NCBI RefSeq assembly: GCF_024713945.1
Contig: NC_134678.1
Coordinates: forward strand, 7,812,001-7,876,000
Origin: Dermatophagoides farinae
Taxonomy: Eukaryota; Arthropoda; Arachnida; Sarcoptiformes; Pyroglyphidae
DNA length: 64,000 nucleotides
Reading direction: 5' to 3'
The position numbers and the translations under genes are program-made. Below the pieces are notes generated by a model. That model had not been told where the DNA came from, searched no databases, and saw only the letters and a program-made list of their open reading frames with translations. Positions 26,377-39,436 of this stretch are shown piece by piece; within the stretch, counting starts at the first letter, position 1, and every line of letters starts with the position of its first letter.

Positions 26377-27621
26377 CACTATTATTTTCAGGCTTTAGAT
26401 TGATTTGAGAACAATAAACAAATCTTTGATTGACAAATAAAAACAATTTATAAAACGTTGATTTGTTTCTAGTCTAGTAATGAGTCGGATTTCCTAACTG
26501 CTCTATATCAATAAAAACAAAACAAAATGATGATGATGATGGTTTGTGATTCCTTTGAATAGGAAGGAAATATTGGTTTTGTTTGATAATTAAACAGCAA
26601 CAGCAATAGGGGCAATGACAGAAATTATTATTTCATCAAACTAACCACCATTCTAATTGATTGATTATTATTAATCATTATTGTTGTTGTTTGTGGCCAT
26701 AATTGACAATCGATTTTTATAATCATCATCATTAATAATAACAATATCATCATCATCAGACATTTAGACAATTCCAATTCATTTATTTTATGAATTCAAT
26801 CTAACCAATAACAAATGATTAGGTTTTAATTTTTCCTATATAAAGTAAATGAATGAATGAATTTTAGTTTTGTTTTAATGAGCAGAAAAAAAAATGACCA
26901 AACCTGAAATAGATTGAAGATTTAAAGGCACAAACATTATGAATAATCTTGATCATCATCAATCCATCACCAAGAAATCGATTGATTCATCATCATAATT
27001 TTGGAACTTTTAAATGATGATGATTATAACCTCCAAACAAATAATAATAAGTGAGTGTCAAAGTCACCATCATCAGTATGTGTGTGTGTGTGTTCTGTGT
27101 TTGTGTATCGAGAGTATTATTGAGTCAAAAGAAATCAAGATTCTCAATCTTCTCGAATTGGCGCTGGTGTAGTAAGTGGTACAACACTGAACCACCACCA
27201 CCACCACCCGATTCTTTTTTTTTTTTTGTTTTGTTTTGTTTGGAACAATCCATTTGATTCAACATTTCAAAAGTAGTAGCATTGTGTGTTCCAGTTTTCC
27301 ATTTTTTTTTCTTAGGAAAAAAAATTTCCGATTCTGGTTCTTTCGAATTGCACACAGAATTTAATACAATGTTTTAATGTACAAAGCGCCCAACCCTGAA
27401 TTGAATATATAGACAAATGACAGTCACAACACCCTCATGACCGACGATTAATGCGTCAGAATATCATCAAAAAAAAAAATCACAAAAAGTACCGTTATAT
27501 ATAGCTAGACTAGAATATAATCAAACAAACAACACTAGATGGCACATTACTTGTAGTAAAGTGGAAAAATTAAATTTTTTTAATTCATGGATTTTTTTTT
27601 AAAAAAAGAAAAAAAAACTGA
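26377..27621. other. Spacer between MMP promoter side and RFC5 3' end
   Basis: About 1.2 kb of AT-rich sequence with ATC/GAT strings, a TG tract near 27079-27092, and CCA repeats near 27193-27208. No exon supported. Confidence 0.5.
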
Positions 27622-28865
27622 TCAATTTTTCAACGTATCACGTACACATTGAAATGCGGCAATCAATGCAGCCAATTGAACTTTTTCTACACCACCACCT
27701 GCACAAAGATTCACTTCAATGTCGGCCATTTTATCCATAAGATCCAGTTTGATTTGATCAGGAAATTCAACTAGAATTTAAATATAAATGGATTATTGGA
27801 AAACGAAAATTCCAGACTGAATGAATGATAATTGATTACTTTTCAATACTTGTTCATGAAGTCCACGAAGAATGTCGATAAGTGAATAACCATTTTCCGA
27901 TTGCATTGTTAATATGTTGGTATAGATTTTGGAAAATTTATCCTCTGTTATTTGTTGTAAAATGGATTTAATTTCAGCTTTCGTTGGTATACCACAACAT
28001 TTGTAAACATTTTCTTCATCCACGATACGAAATGCTGTCGATGTACTTTGCAAAATATTCAATACACGACGCATATCACCACTAGATAATTCAATCAATG
28101 CATTTTTTCCATCATCAGTAATATTGATCATTTCTTGTTCAACAATATAATCAAGCCTATGTTTGATTTGATCAGAACGAAGTGGTGCAAAACGAAATTT
28201 CGTACATCGTGATTGAATCGCAGGTATTATTTTGTTCAGATAATTACAAATGAAACAGAATCGTACATTCGATGTATATTTTTCAATAACTGAAAATAAA
28301 AAAAAAAAGAAATTTACACTCAAATCATTCAATCAAACTTGACTTACTTCTTCTCAATGCATTCTGTGCATCCTGTGTCATAGCATCGGCTTCATCCAAT
28401 ATGATCAATTTGAATGCATTCTGATTAAACATTATTCTGGTCGATGCAAATGTTTGTATTGAACCACGAACAATACCAATACCACGATCATCAGATGCAT
28501 TTAGCTATGGTTTTTGTTTGCAATTAAAAAAATTAGAAGAAATTTGACTCAATGAAATACCTCTAAAACCATTGATGAATAATCCCGTTCTTTATATAAT
28601 TTTCTAGCACAAGCAAGAATAGTCGATGTTTTGCCAGTACCAGGTGGGCCATATAATAACAGATGTGGCATACGATCTTCATTGATGAATTTTTCAACTA
28701 ATTTCAATCATTAAAATCGATTAAAATCTAATAAAATTCATTTCAAGACTTTGATTCTGACTTACTGGTAGTAACAATATCTTTATGCGATACTAAATCA
28801 TCCAATGTTTTTGGCCGATATTTTTCCACCCAATGTATTCCATCTTTTTCGTTCACTTGAACCAT
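27622..28865 (-). CDS. RFC5: Replication factor C subunit 5 (clamp loader ATPase)
   Basis: Model: complement(join(27622..27770, 27840..28289, 28348..28504, 28561..28697, 28766..28865)), 330 aa, against 340 in human. All introns are 54-69 nt with GT..AG. Motifs: N-terminal [20 protein letters not shown]; Walker [10 protein letters not shown] (50-58); LNASDDRGI; Walker B LIILDEAD (about 113-119); SRC arginine-finger segment in [14 protein letters not shown]; sensor 2 region [13 protein letters not shown]; and the C-terminal collar helix ending [16 protein letters not shown]. [15 protein letters not shown] is closest to RFC5 among the small subunits. RFC1-5 loads the PCNA ring on primer ends in the nucleus; RFC5 also serves in the Rad17, Ctf18 and Elg1 loaders. 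Start ATG begins [19 protein letters not shown]. Confidence 0.92.
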
Positions 28866-29343
28866 GTTTTATGCTGAAGAAAAAGAACAATTTTCAATTC
28901 AACAATCAACAATCTGACAATATTCGAACGAGCAATTCAGCGCGCTGATATCAGCATATGTTCGACTTTTGTGCATAATTCATAAAATACGTAAAACTTT
29001 GGCGGTAAATTCAAGTTTTATTTTTTTTTTTTTTTTTTGTTTAAAATCGAAAAAAAATTCTTGACAATCATAAATCATCGTGTGTCAATCAATAATTAAT
29101 CATTCAGACAGAGAAAAAAACATTATAAATGATCTTATATAATAATTTAAAATAAATATTTACAATCCATCAAAATAATAGCAAAAAAAAAGAAAGAAAG
29201 AAAGAAAATCTATCGATCATCATTGGCATCGCATCGGTCAAAATGATTACAAAAAAGAAGAAAAAAAATTAAAGAGAATCATCATCAATTGAGCAAATGT
29301 TTCGTCACGTGTTTTGTTTTCTTTTTGACTTTTTGGTTTTCGA
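28866..29343. other. Spacer, RFC5 promoter side and CD36-gene 3' flank
   Basis: AT-rich with a long T run near 29021-29038. Holds the upstream region of RFC5 and the 3' UTR of the tandem CD36-family gene. No further feature seen. Confidence 0.5.
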
Positions 29344-32265
29344 CTATTCATTATCATTGGATTTTGTTTCCATCATGCTTACACTTTCATATCGTGTTTT
29401 ATCATTCAATGTCCATGACTATGAAAATGAAAGAAAAAGAATGTTTGATTAGTATCATATTTCAATGACAATGACAACAACAACAACAAAAACAACACGT
29501 ACCATCATCCTGATGTTCATTATATAAATGGTCAAAAATATGAAACAAATGATGGCCAATAAAGCAATCAATATGGTAGTCAACAACAGTATCAATGGCA
29601 GTACATTGGAAAGGAAATATAATTGATAGGTTATCGATTCGTCCAATTCAGCGTGCTAAATGTTGAAATTGAAATCAATCAGTGATCAGAAAGAAACATA
29701 AAAAAATAATCAAATCTTACCGTTGTAAACCAGAATTGTGGTAGATAAAGCTCAAAGTTATCTGGCCAATCTTCCATAATTTCAATTTCATCAGATTTTT
29801 TGGCCAAAACGTTTAGCTGAAATTTTACATCGATTGTCAAGGCTAAGGCAAATTTCTAGAACAAAGAGATTTATTTCTTGTGGAAAAAAAATACTAAAAC
29901 CATTACTTACATGATCAAATTCCATAGTGAACAAATGTTTATCAATATTTGGCTGTAAACCATCAACACTGTTCAATAATGACGGATCGGCAAATAGAAA
30001 ATGTGGACTTGATGTGAACACGGGTGAATCTTTGGCACAAATGCCCAGATCAAATAGACCATCGGGTGGACAACTTTTATTGTTTTTACAATAGCAATGA
30101 TTATCATTCGATGATGTATAATTGAATGTTGAAGGTCCCATTCGATAACGATAACGACGAATTTGATCCATCGTTTCAATGGTTTCCATGTATTCCAGAT
30201 CAAATGAACGACATATATCGGCAATAAACATACGTATACTTGGCAGTGGTTTCAAAAGATTTTGCTGGCCAAAATATTGTAAAAGATGGTAATTTTCACG
30301 CAAAAAAAATGGTGGCTGTAAATCGCCAGTGGTCGTATGGTCAAATGATCTACATTTCTCGCCCACTTTCCATTTAATGTTTTCATTTTCATTATTCCAT
30401 GTATCAATCAGGCCCAGTTTTCGACCCGAATCTAATTGCCCGGTGTACACTCGAAATAATCCATCGGATGATGTATTGTTTTTTTGATACAGCCAACCGA
30501 AACGTGTTTGTGCAACTTCTCCAGGATAAAAACTCGAAGCCGTTGTCAGCAAATCATCTTCATAACCTTCGAACAAAAGTTGACGAATTTTATGTTTCAT
30601 TACGAAGGACATGTTGAATGCATCGATCAATGAATTCAATGATTCGTATGCTAAAAATTTTTCCTCTTCCGGTATCGATCGTATCTGGTGTATACCGGAC
30701 TGAAAAAATCAAGCTAATGAAATAGAAAAAAAATCAATCAATGCAAATCATACCAAAAGTGGAACATTAACATGAACAATTTCATCATCCAACGATCCAA
30801 TGGATTTCGATGGAACAGGAGTCCATGTTTTCACTTGGCGATATTCAACAGTACCATTATCGAAATTCCATGAAATGTTCACTTTTTCAAAATTCAATTG
30901 AAACACATATGGACCAATTTCTTGAAGTCGTGGTTTCGCGCCCTCTTTGAATAGTTCATCCGGATTTGTTATGTTGAAAAAATAATATGAACTATAAATT
31001 GGAATGTTTGATTTTTGCCATCCCTGGTAACTGGATGATTCTGGATTCAGCATAAATTCTTCAACAATTGCATTTTCTAACGCCGATGGTAAATAAAAAT
31101 GACTGAACAATGTGGCCACTGTAAATATGATGCCAAACACCGTCAAAATGATAATCTTGTACAATGATTTCTGTTTCATTGCTTCGATTTCCGGCACTGT
31201 GGAAATATTTTTCATCATTTTGTTTGAATTTAAATTTGTCGTCACCATTCCGGTATCGGAAACCATTTTGAACGCTAAATTAATCAATTATTGTCAATCA
31301 ATCAAATTAAATAACATGATGATTAGATAGTGAATCATTTTATGCTAAAAAATGCATTTTCAACGCCCCATAATCAATCAATCAATTGTGAACAAAATAA
31401 AAAAAAAATTGTCGATAAACAACAACAAAAACAACAACAACGACGACAAAAAAAATGAGTTTCAATTGTCGTCGTCGTCGTTATTGTCGTAAATGTGTGT
31501 GTATGAAGAGCTAAATGGTTGACGATTCGTGTGTTGAATATATGCAAAACACACACACACACATACAACCAAAAGGGAAAGCTTTTTTAAAAAAAAAATT
31601 AAATCGAAAAAAAATGATGGCGCGCGTTTATTGCTCCCTCACCATATCCAAATAATCAAGATGATCATCATCATCAACCATTGAATCATACACACACACA
31701 CACGCACACACCAAACTTCTTTAAAGAGAGACTATTACTAATATGACTAGAATTTAAAAAGCAGACGAAGACGAAGAAAATTCACATTTGACACAAGTCA
31801 TTAGACATTTTCTACTTCTTATTCATTTCAGTTTATCAACAAGAATCAGAAGAAAAAAAACTATATCAAGCAACGGCAGCTGCCTGTCTCTCTGTCCACA
31901 ACATGTGCATCGTCTGCAAAAACATGAATCGAGCCAAATTGTTGAACAAGATGCAACAAATGACAATGACCTCAAATTATGAATATATATTGAATGAATT
32001 GTGGATACATTACCTCTATAGATATATACAAAAAATAGAAAATGAAGAAATGGAAATTTTGTTGGTCAAAAAAAAAAATGATTGAATTGTCACCAAAAGG
32101 AATTTATATCAAATTTTTATTTTAAACGAATGAATTTAGAAAAACATTCTCAGTGAAATGATGATGATGATGATTATGATTTTCAAATAAAAAACTAAAC
32201 AAACAAACTGAAATGATGAAAAACCCGAGGTGTTTTTCGTTAATGAAATTGAAATTGTTTGTTGC

Positions 32266-32322
<57 letters not shown>

Positions 32323-33931
32323 AAAAAAATTTTTCTTTTTTCTTTTCTCACCAGTCTATTGATTCGTTGAGATGTTCAATCAAGATGATGGTGATGGATT
32401 TTGTGTGTGTGTGTGTGTGAGTGTGTGACATTCAATCATTGAAAATTAATATTTTTTTTGGTTGCTGCATCCATTATCATCATCGACGACAACAACAACA
32501 ACAACAACGAAAACAGCATCAATAAAAAATACGTTTTTTATTTCAAGACTAAAAACTCATAGTCGTCGTCGTCGTCGTTTCTGTTGTTGTTGTTGTTATT
32601 GACTGTTGCACACACACACACACACACACACACATCAAGTTCATGATTGATTCGACAATCATCATCATCACCAAAAAAAAATCAGTTGACGACAATTTGA
32701 ATTTTGATGATGATGATGATGAAGAAAGAACAAAAAAAATGAATTGATATGAAATTGAAAAAAAAATTGATCAATCGATCGATTAGCATTTTTTTTTCCT
32801 ATTGACATGCTAGATTGATATATGATCTACATTTTTTTTCTCTGCAGATCGAATCATCATCACGTCGTATCAATTTATTGCTATTTTGGGTTTTTTTCGG
32901 CTGCTTGCTTTTTTTTATTGTTTGTTTGTTTGTTTGTCCTATCACACTAGCTGAACTGAAGTTGTAAAATTTTTTTTTTCTTCATGTATGATATGAAACC
33001 CATTATTTTAATCGACAAAAATCAAAATCAATTTCCCATGAATAATAAAATGATGATGATGATGATGATGGTTGGAAACGACAAAAAATTTTTTTTTTTC
33101 ATCAAATAAACCAAATGGCTTTGGGTGGTGGTGTAAAAAAAAATTGGCCGAATCAAATAAATCATATACATACACATTGCAACATGATTACAACACGATG
33201 ATGATGATGATAAAGTTAGTTTCATGAATCCATTGAAAACATCCATTCATCCATAGCCGATAAACACATTTATCAAAAAAAAACAAACGAACGAAAGAAA
33301 GAAAGAAAAGAAAATTTCGAGGTAACAAATAAATAAACAGACAATATTGATTGCCGAAATATTTATTATGTGTTTGTTTGTTGCCAAATTCAATGGAATG
33401 GTATGGTAGAAATTTCCATTTCAATACAAAAAAAAAAAAACAAAACAAAACATCCACCCATTCCAGGTATTTTCATATGATGGTCATAAGACATTCACGT
33501 TTTTCTTCTTCTTGTTGTTGCTGTTGTTGTTGCAATGAATGATGACATATGATTTTTGTCGAGATAACAAGGACAAGATTTTTTTTTTTTTTTGGAAATT
33601 TGAAATCATCTGCACGATACATGCGTTTGTGTTGTGTTGAATGAATGAATGAATAAATGAATGTAATTTGCCTTGGAAACCAGAAAGAAAAATTGAAAGA
33701 AATTTTTTATTTGTTCTTTTCCGTGAAAATGTCAAAAAACATTCAGTTTTTTTTCATTTTATAACAGGGGGGTTTCTATTTCTGGATATGGTGTGATGAG
33801 CACTGATTCTTGGAATTTTTTTTTTTTTTGAAGAAAAATGAAAAAAATCAATAATTACCTTGAACGGCATTCGAATGATCCAATAATTGTTCATCATCAA
33901 TGTTCATTTCAATCAGATCGATGGTGTTCAT
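29344..33931 (-). CDS. CD36 / class B scavenger receptor family protein (6 exons)
   Basis: Model: complement(join(29344..29418, 29503..29655, 29721..29855, 29911..30699, 30754..31274, 33859..33931)), 581 aa. Two membrane segments frame a large ectodomain: N-terminal (IIILTVFGIIFTVATLF, about 65-81) and C-terminal (LPLILLLTTILIALLAIICF, about 520-540). The ectodomain carries family hallmarks: NIPIYSSYYFFNITNPDELF, RLQEIGPYVFQ, WTPVPSKS, a cysteine-rich middle (HCYCKNNKSCPP..GLFDLGIC..SPVFTSSPHFLFADP) and N-x-S/T sites. The family binds lipoproteins, fatty acids, pathogens or carotenoids, or acts as a pheromone-sensing membrane protein (SNMP). The first exon, encoding MNTIDLIEMNIDDEQLLDHS, lies 2.6 kb upstream and joins in phase 1 to an acceptor just before MVSDTGM. 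Without it translation could begin at 31266. The cytoplasmic N terminus is then about 60 residues, longer than usual. Confidence 0.88.
32271..32318 (+). repeat. (GA)24 microsatellite followed by A-run
   Basis: 48 nt of pure GA dinucleotide followed directly by about 11 A. Longest perfect dinucleotide array in the window. Confidence 0.95.
32609..32634 (+). repeat. (CA)13 microsatellite
   Basis: 26 nt of uninterrupted CA dinucleotide inside the long intron of the CD36-family gene. Confidence 0.9.
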
Positions 33932-34419
33932 TAATTGTGATGAGAGAAAATTTAACAGACAAAAAAATGAATGTTTTTTATTTTGAAAACAAACAAACAA
34001 AAAAATTTCTGGAATTCCAAGATGGACCATTCGAGAATAAAGTAATCGCATTCAAAAACTCATCTAATGAAATGAGTGTGTGTGTGTGTGTGTGTACAGC
34101 TTCAAGATCAACATTAGTTTGTTTTTGTTTTTGTTTTGGTTAAATCGAATTGCAAGGGTTTTCGCGCGCTCTCATTTTTCGAATCAAAATATAGAAAAAA
34201 AAATCTAGAACAATGAATGCCATCTTTTGATTGTTTTGATGGATAGAAATTTTTTTTTTTTTTTTGTTATCAAAATTTGTGGAAATCCGATATACGTGCA
34301 TGTGGATTTTGAGCACAACAGCGTGTGTGCATGTTTTGATTCCTCGAAACAACAACAACAAAAAATAATGTTTTATGTCTCTTTGAATTCTGCTTAAAAA
34401 TTCGTAATCGAAGAAAAAA
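33932..34419. promoter_or_regulatory. Divergent intergenic region, CD36-family / DCAF5
   Basis: 488 bp between the start codon of the minus-strand CD36-family gene and that of plus-strand DCAF5. Both promoters must lie here or in upstream untranslated exons. It contains a TG tract near 34077-34095 and a T-run near 34250-34265; no named core motif is clear. Confidence 0.4.
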
Positions 34420-37400
34420 ATGACAATGAAACAATATTCATTAGTGAATCGTTTGATGAATCGTGAAATTGGATCGATAAAAAATCCATCATCAACAACA
34501 ATGATGATGAATGATTGTCGCCAGCATCGTGCATCGAAAATTCTATCCAACATGATTATTGATGAAAATCTTGAATATAATGACCATTTCTATTATAAAG
34601 ATCTACTCGGACATTATGGTTGTGTCAATACTGTTGAATTTTCCAATGATGGAAATTTCATGATTTCTGGTGGCGATGATAAACGTGTTTTAATATGGCG
34701 TGTTTGGGATGCAATTGTTGGTATGTTTTTTGTTTGTTTGTTTGATTGATTGATTGATTGAATTATGGATTTTTTTCCTGTTTTGTTTTCAGATGATGAT
34801 TATAAGCCACGAATAATGCGTAAAGAACATTCATCCAATATATTCTGTCTCAGTTTTGATCGAGAACAGCAACGTATTTTTTCCGGTGGTAATGATGATC
34901 TTGTTATTGTGCACAATGTGGAAACTGGCGATGCAATCGATGTTTTTGCACATATGAATGATGTTTATGGAATATCGGTGAATCCAACGAATAATAACAT
35001 ATTTGCAAGTGCATCGAATGAAATTCGTATATGGGATCTACGTAGTTCATTGAATTGTCAACATTTACAATCGAATGGTGTATTTCATGGTGTAAAATAT
35101 AATCCCATTCAACCGTATATGATTGCAACTGCAAGTTCACAATTCGGTGTGGAACTATATGATCTGCGGCAACCACTGCAAAGATTATCAAGATTTTTTC
35201 CATCTTACATGGTCAATAGTCCAGCTGCAATGTGTGTAAATTTCAATCAAACGGGTGATAAATTATTGGCGTTGGGTAGAAAATTACCGCCTGTCCTGTA
35301 TGATGTTCGTTCGCCATATCCACAATTATTATTTGAAGGTGATGGTTTCTATAATTATTGTACATTGAAAAAATGCAGTTTTGCCGGACAAAATGACCAA
35401 TACGTTATATCTGGATCGGATAATTTTTATATTTATTTATGGAAAATACCGGATACTGTACGCAATGATTCTTGGCCAGAAAATCCATTGAAAAATGATA
35501 CAACCACATTTGTTGCTAAACCAATACAACTGCTAACGGGACATCGATCCATTGTTAATCAAGTTTGTTTTAATCATCAAAATGGCGGTATTATTGCATC
35601 AACGGGTGTGGAGAAAATGATCCGTCTATGGAGTCCATTAATGCGACTAGGCCCAGAAGAATCGAATTGTATCAATTCAAAAGAGCCAAAATTTTCACGT
35701 CAATTATATCATTATACTGATTATATCAGTGAATTAGATCAACGTGATGAAAACAACAGTAACGGTGATAATAATGATGAAGATTTTCGTTTGATCGCCT
35801 ATTTTGATATAATGCTTAAACGTGATATGTCACTAAGTTCATATAGTTCATCAGATGATGAGAATCGTTCATATTTTGAATTGTGTGATTATTCATCATC
35901 ATCATCAACAACCACCAGTGCCGATAATGATGATGAACAAGATGATGATCATATCAAGAAAAATATCAATGACAGTTATCCGTCCACTGATTTAGAATCT
36001 GATTTGGATGAAAAATTTCATGTACAAAATCATTATGATTTCAAAAATCATAACCATTTACAAACAACATCAGCCACGTCAATTATTGGCAATAGAAAAA
36101 ATTTAATTTCAAAAGATTATATGAGCCATACCTATTCAAAACGAATGTATGTTCGTTATTTAAAAAGTATTGTCAACATAATCATCAAACAAATGGAAAT
36201 GATTTTACCAGAATTGAAAGAAATTCTTCAACAACAGCAATCACCGAGGGATTGTCAAAAATTGGAAAATAAAAAACAACAACAGCAGCAATCACAGCAA
36301 GAACAACAACAGATATCGATTCTGTTTTTAATGAGAAAACTTCATAATGAATTTCGTTCATATCAGGATCTTTATAAATGTATACAGATTAAGAAAAAAT
36401 ATAAACTTTTGATGCACGCATTTCGTTTTGTTTCGGAATTGTATGGTGCATTACGTACACGGACATTATTTCGTCGCCCTTATAATAATCATGGTGAATT
36501 GAATTTGAAAACCATAATTGCATCGTTGTCGAAATCGGATCAAATCAATGTGATGGCAAGAAAAATGTCCATTATCGAAGGTTCGTATTTTTTTTGTGGT
36601 TTATTCATTTTACCTTTTGTCTTGTCTGAACAGAACGAAAATTGTGTGATCGAAAACTTCATGGTCTCATTTGTAGTTTTTATGGAAGAATTTTACATTT
36701 GGCCAAATTGTTACTTGGTAATTTTTTTTCTTGAATTTTCTTTCAATTTTTTCATGGATTTATTTTTTTTCACTTGACCAGATGTAAAATGTTTTATAAA
36801 TCTACGAAGTAATACAAATGAATTTTGTTATGCGCTCTTATGCGCCCAAAGTGGCAGTAATGATAATCATCATCAACATTCGATATTCTGTCTGAACAAA
36901 CGTACAATAACTAGATGTTTAATACAGAATTTAGCTGAAGTTGAACTGGATACAATAACATCGGATTCGTCATCGGATGATGATATAATTGACTGGAATA
37001 CGGATAATAATAATTCAGATGGTTATGATGACGACATTGATGCTGCTGCTACTGGTGGTGGTGATTTGGCTGATCCACAAAATGAAGATTTAAATCAATC
37101 CAGTGATAGCAGTGATGATAGTAGTGATGATGACGATGACCATGATGATGAAAGAAAAAAGAATATCTGGCTAGATAATCTTGTTTCATATTTTTCCAAT
37201 TCTGATTCAATCGACGACGACGACGACGATGATGATAATGATGATGATGATTCAAGTGATGACAATGACAACAATAAAAATGATGATGACATTGATGAAG
37301 ATGATAAAGAGCCTGAATCTTCCAATAAATTGAAAAATGATGAACCATCTTTTTCGCCATCATCATCAACCACGTCACCGCCACCATCATGTTCGACGAT

Positions 37401-37602
37401 AAAAACAAAATCCGATTCAGATAATCCTACTGTTCGTTTTAAAAAAATTGAAAATTTTCACAAAAGAAATTACAAAAATGTCCATGCAATACAAAAACGG
37501 CTAAAACAACGTCGACGAAAATCATCGTCGTCATCATCATCGACAACATCATCGTCGTCGCCGATGAATAAGACATCGGTGAAAAAAATTCGACGAAATT
37601 GA
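34420..37602 (+). CDS. DCAF5: DCAF5-like WD40 adaptor of CUL4-DDB1 ubiquitin ligase
   Basis: Model: join(34420..34720, 34793..36580, 36634..36717, 36782..37602), 997 aa; human DCAF5 is about 940. The N terminus carries the DCAF5-type segment YYKDLLGHYGCVNTVEFSND followed by GGDDKRVLIW. Further WD40 repeats show WDxR-type motifs needed for DDB1 docking (EIRIWDLRS, VELYDLRQP, VLYDVRSP), then ISGSDNFYIYLWK and STGVEKMIRLWSPL. The family recruits substrates to CUL4-RBX1-DDB1 in the nucleus. After the propeller (about residue 330) the protein turns acidic and Ser/Asp/Asn-rich, with a helical block (MYVRYLKSIVNIIIKQMEM, RKLCDRKLHGLICSFYGRIL) that I place partly in a short third exon of 84 nt. The tail has long Asp/Ser runs and ends in a basic KKIRRN. 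Reading through without that exon's flanking introns gives an unlikely hydrophobic frame, which supports the splice choice. Confidence 0.88.
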
Positions 37603-37819
37603 ATTTTTGATCCATGACATTTGTTTTTGTTTTTTTTTCTGAAAAAAATTTAAAATTTTTGATAAATATCATTAATAACAGGTGGCGTTACTATCTCATT
37701 GACTCGATCAAGTTTTATTCGATTAAATTTTTCTGAATGTTGTGGTTTTTTGGATTTTTTTCCATTTAGCATAATATATTTTGTTCGCTGCTCATCCGTG
37801 GTTCACGAATCAGAAAAAA
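37603..37819. other. Short spacer, DCAF5 to MANBAL-like gene
   Basis: 217 bp between the DCAF5 stop and the next plus-strand start codon. It must hold the 3' end of the first and the promoter of the second, or the two genes share a transcript. Confidence 0.45.
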
Positions 37820-38203
37820 ATGTTCACTGAAATAGATTGGCAAACTATTGTTGAACAATTTGTTCATATTGGTCTCATATTTGGTGCCATATTTCAGCTA
37901 ATATGTATTGGAGCGGCAATCTTTTTACCGTGTAAAAGTGAATTGGCAACGAATCAACGAGAATCGTCGAAAACATCATCATCGTTTGAATCTGGCACAA
38001 ATGAACGATTTCTGGATGAAAGTGATGATGATCAGGATTTGAATGTGGGCAAAATCTATGGAAATCGTCATGGTAATAGTAATAATCATGTTCATCACCG
38101 ACATCATCATCAAATGGATGATAATCGTTCCAATAGTCGTGGATCATCATCATCATCATCTTGGAATAGTCGAAACAAAGAAGGAAAACGAAAACGTCGA
38201 TGA
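37820..38203 (+). CDS. MANBAL: MANBAL-like small membrane protein (UPF0239)
   Basis: Single exon, 127 aa. The core FVHIGLIFGAIFQLICIGAA closely matches the one membrane segment of human MANBAL (LLRYGLFLGAIFQLICV..), and it is followed by a hydrophilic Ser/His/Asp tail ending in the basic KEGKRKRR, as in the family. MANBAL proteins are about 85 aa; the extra length is low-complexity tail. The function is not established; it is a predicted single-pass membrane protein. Start: ATG of MFTEIDWQTIVEQF, the first ATG in the frame. An AATAAA follows at 38384-38389. Confidence 0.75.
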   Translation: MFTEIDWQTIVEQFVHIGLIFGAIFQLICIGAAIFLPCKSELATNQRESSKTSSSFESGTNERFLDESDDDQDLNVGKIYGNRHGNSNNHVHHRHHHQMDDNRSNSRGSSSSSSWNSRNKEGKRKRR

Positions 38204-39436
38204 AAGATCATTTTTTTTTGTTTCACAAAAGATACTCATTCCATTCTTTGTTTTCAATTTTTGATTTCTATAAACACACAACAATGATGTGATTTCATTT
38301 CTTTTTTTTCATTTTCATTTTTGCATCACATTCGATAGTCCTTCATTATTTTAATTTGTAATCAGATGAATTTTTTAAAAAAAAATAAATTCTTTATAAA
38401 AGATTTTTTAAAACATGTCATTTATGAATGGTAACACAATTCTTTGGACTTGATCACACTGCCCATGCGTGAAAAAGCAACCATTGTGTTTGTTTTTTCG
38501 TCGATATTGTTGTTGTTGTGATTGTTATTGCGACTGTATTTTTTTTTCATTTCATTTCGTTTTGTTGTTTGTCGTTGCCGTCAATTGTTTTCTGTTATCT
38601 TTTTTCTTTCTCTTTATCTCTTGAATGTATTTACAAATCAGTCACTTTTTCAACAACAGCAACAGTTCATATTTTTTTTTTTAATTCATTTGATTGAATT
38701 TTTCATTCAATATTTGCAACAAAAAAAAACAAAACAAAAATTGTTGTTGTTGTTTGTTATTGCCTGTCATTTCGTCATTTGAAATGATCGCACGCGAAAT
38801 ACGCACATATAATACCACCACCATTCGATTAGAATCTGGTAAGCGAAAAAAAAAGTTTTTGAATTTCAGCCAAAAAAAACATACGGATTTTTTATTTTTT
38901 TATTGTTTATTTCTTTACCGAGCAGATTTTTTTGTTGTTGTTTTCATTTTTTTTTCTGTTTAAATGTCAAATCAGTGCCTTCTTCTTTCATTTCAACGTC
39001 ATTTCATTGAACAAATTTGATGAATAAAAATCACAATTCGATTCGATTATTTTGTTTGTCTAAAATTTTTCAATCAATCGATTGTGTCATTTTCGAATGA
39101 CAATTAATCAGCTGTATGTGTGTAGTGAAAATATTTCGCCAAATAAAAAAAAAATTATGATCAAATTATTCGTCAAAACAACGGTCATCATCGACAATAT
39201 TAATACAATGATCATTGTACCGGAATCATCATTATCATTAACGTCATCGATGATTACCTAATTGATTTTTTTTTTATTTTATTTTAAAAGTTTTGTTTTT
39301 TTTTCTTCGATATTATTTTTTTTTTTAAAAAATTATTAATCAATTAATTCAATTGAATCTGCACAACGTCAACAATTCATAATAGTAGCTGGAACGAGAT
39401 TATTCAAATTCAACAATTGTAACCACAGCCAATACT
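38204..39436. other. Spacer upstream of PAN2
   Basis: 1.2 kb, AT-rich, with T-runs and TTG/CAA strings. It contains a likely poly(A) signal for the MANBAL-like gene (AATAAA, 38384-38389) and no supportable exon. Confidence 0.5.

Larger units (their letters stand above)
31275..33858 (-). other. Long first intron of the CD36-family gene
   Basis: Defined by donor CAAG|gtaatt at 33858 and acceptor tttag ending at 31275. It is about 2.6 kb, some forty times the usual intron of this window, and is full of simple repeats: CA tracts near 31547-31563 and 31690-31710, (GA)24 at 32271-32318, TG near 32401-32419, (CA)13 at 32609-32634, and GAT runs. No second gene is seen inside. Confidence 0.6.

Noticed and set aside
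31788-32085. Plus-strand open frames inside the CD36-gene intron
   Set aside because: Short, unsupported, and inside a repeat-rich intron.
37095-37373. Long open frame on the minus strand opposite the DCAF5 acidic tail
   Set aside because: It is Ser/Leu-rich and is simply the complement of the Asp/Ser codon runs (GAT/TCA repeats) of DCAF5.
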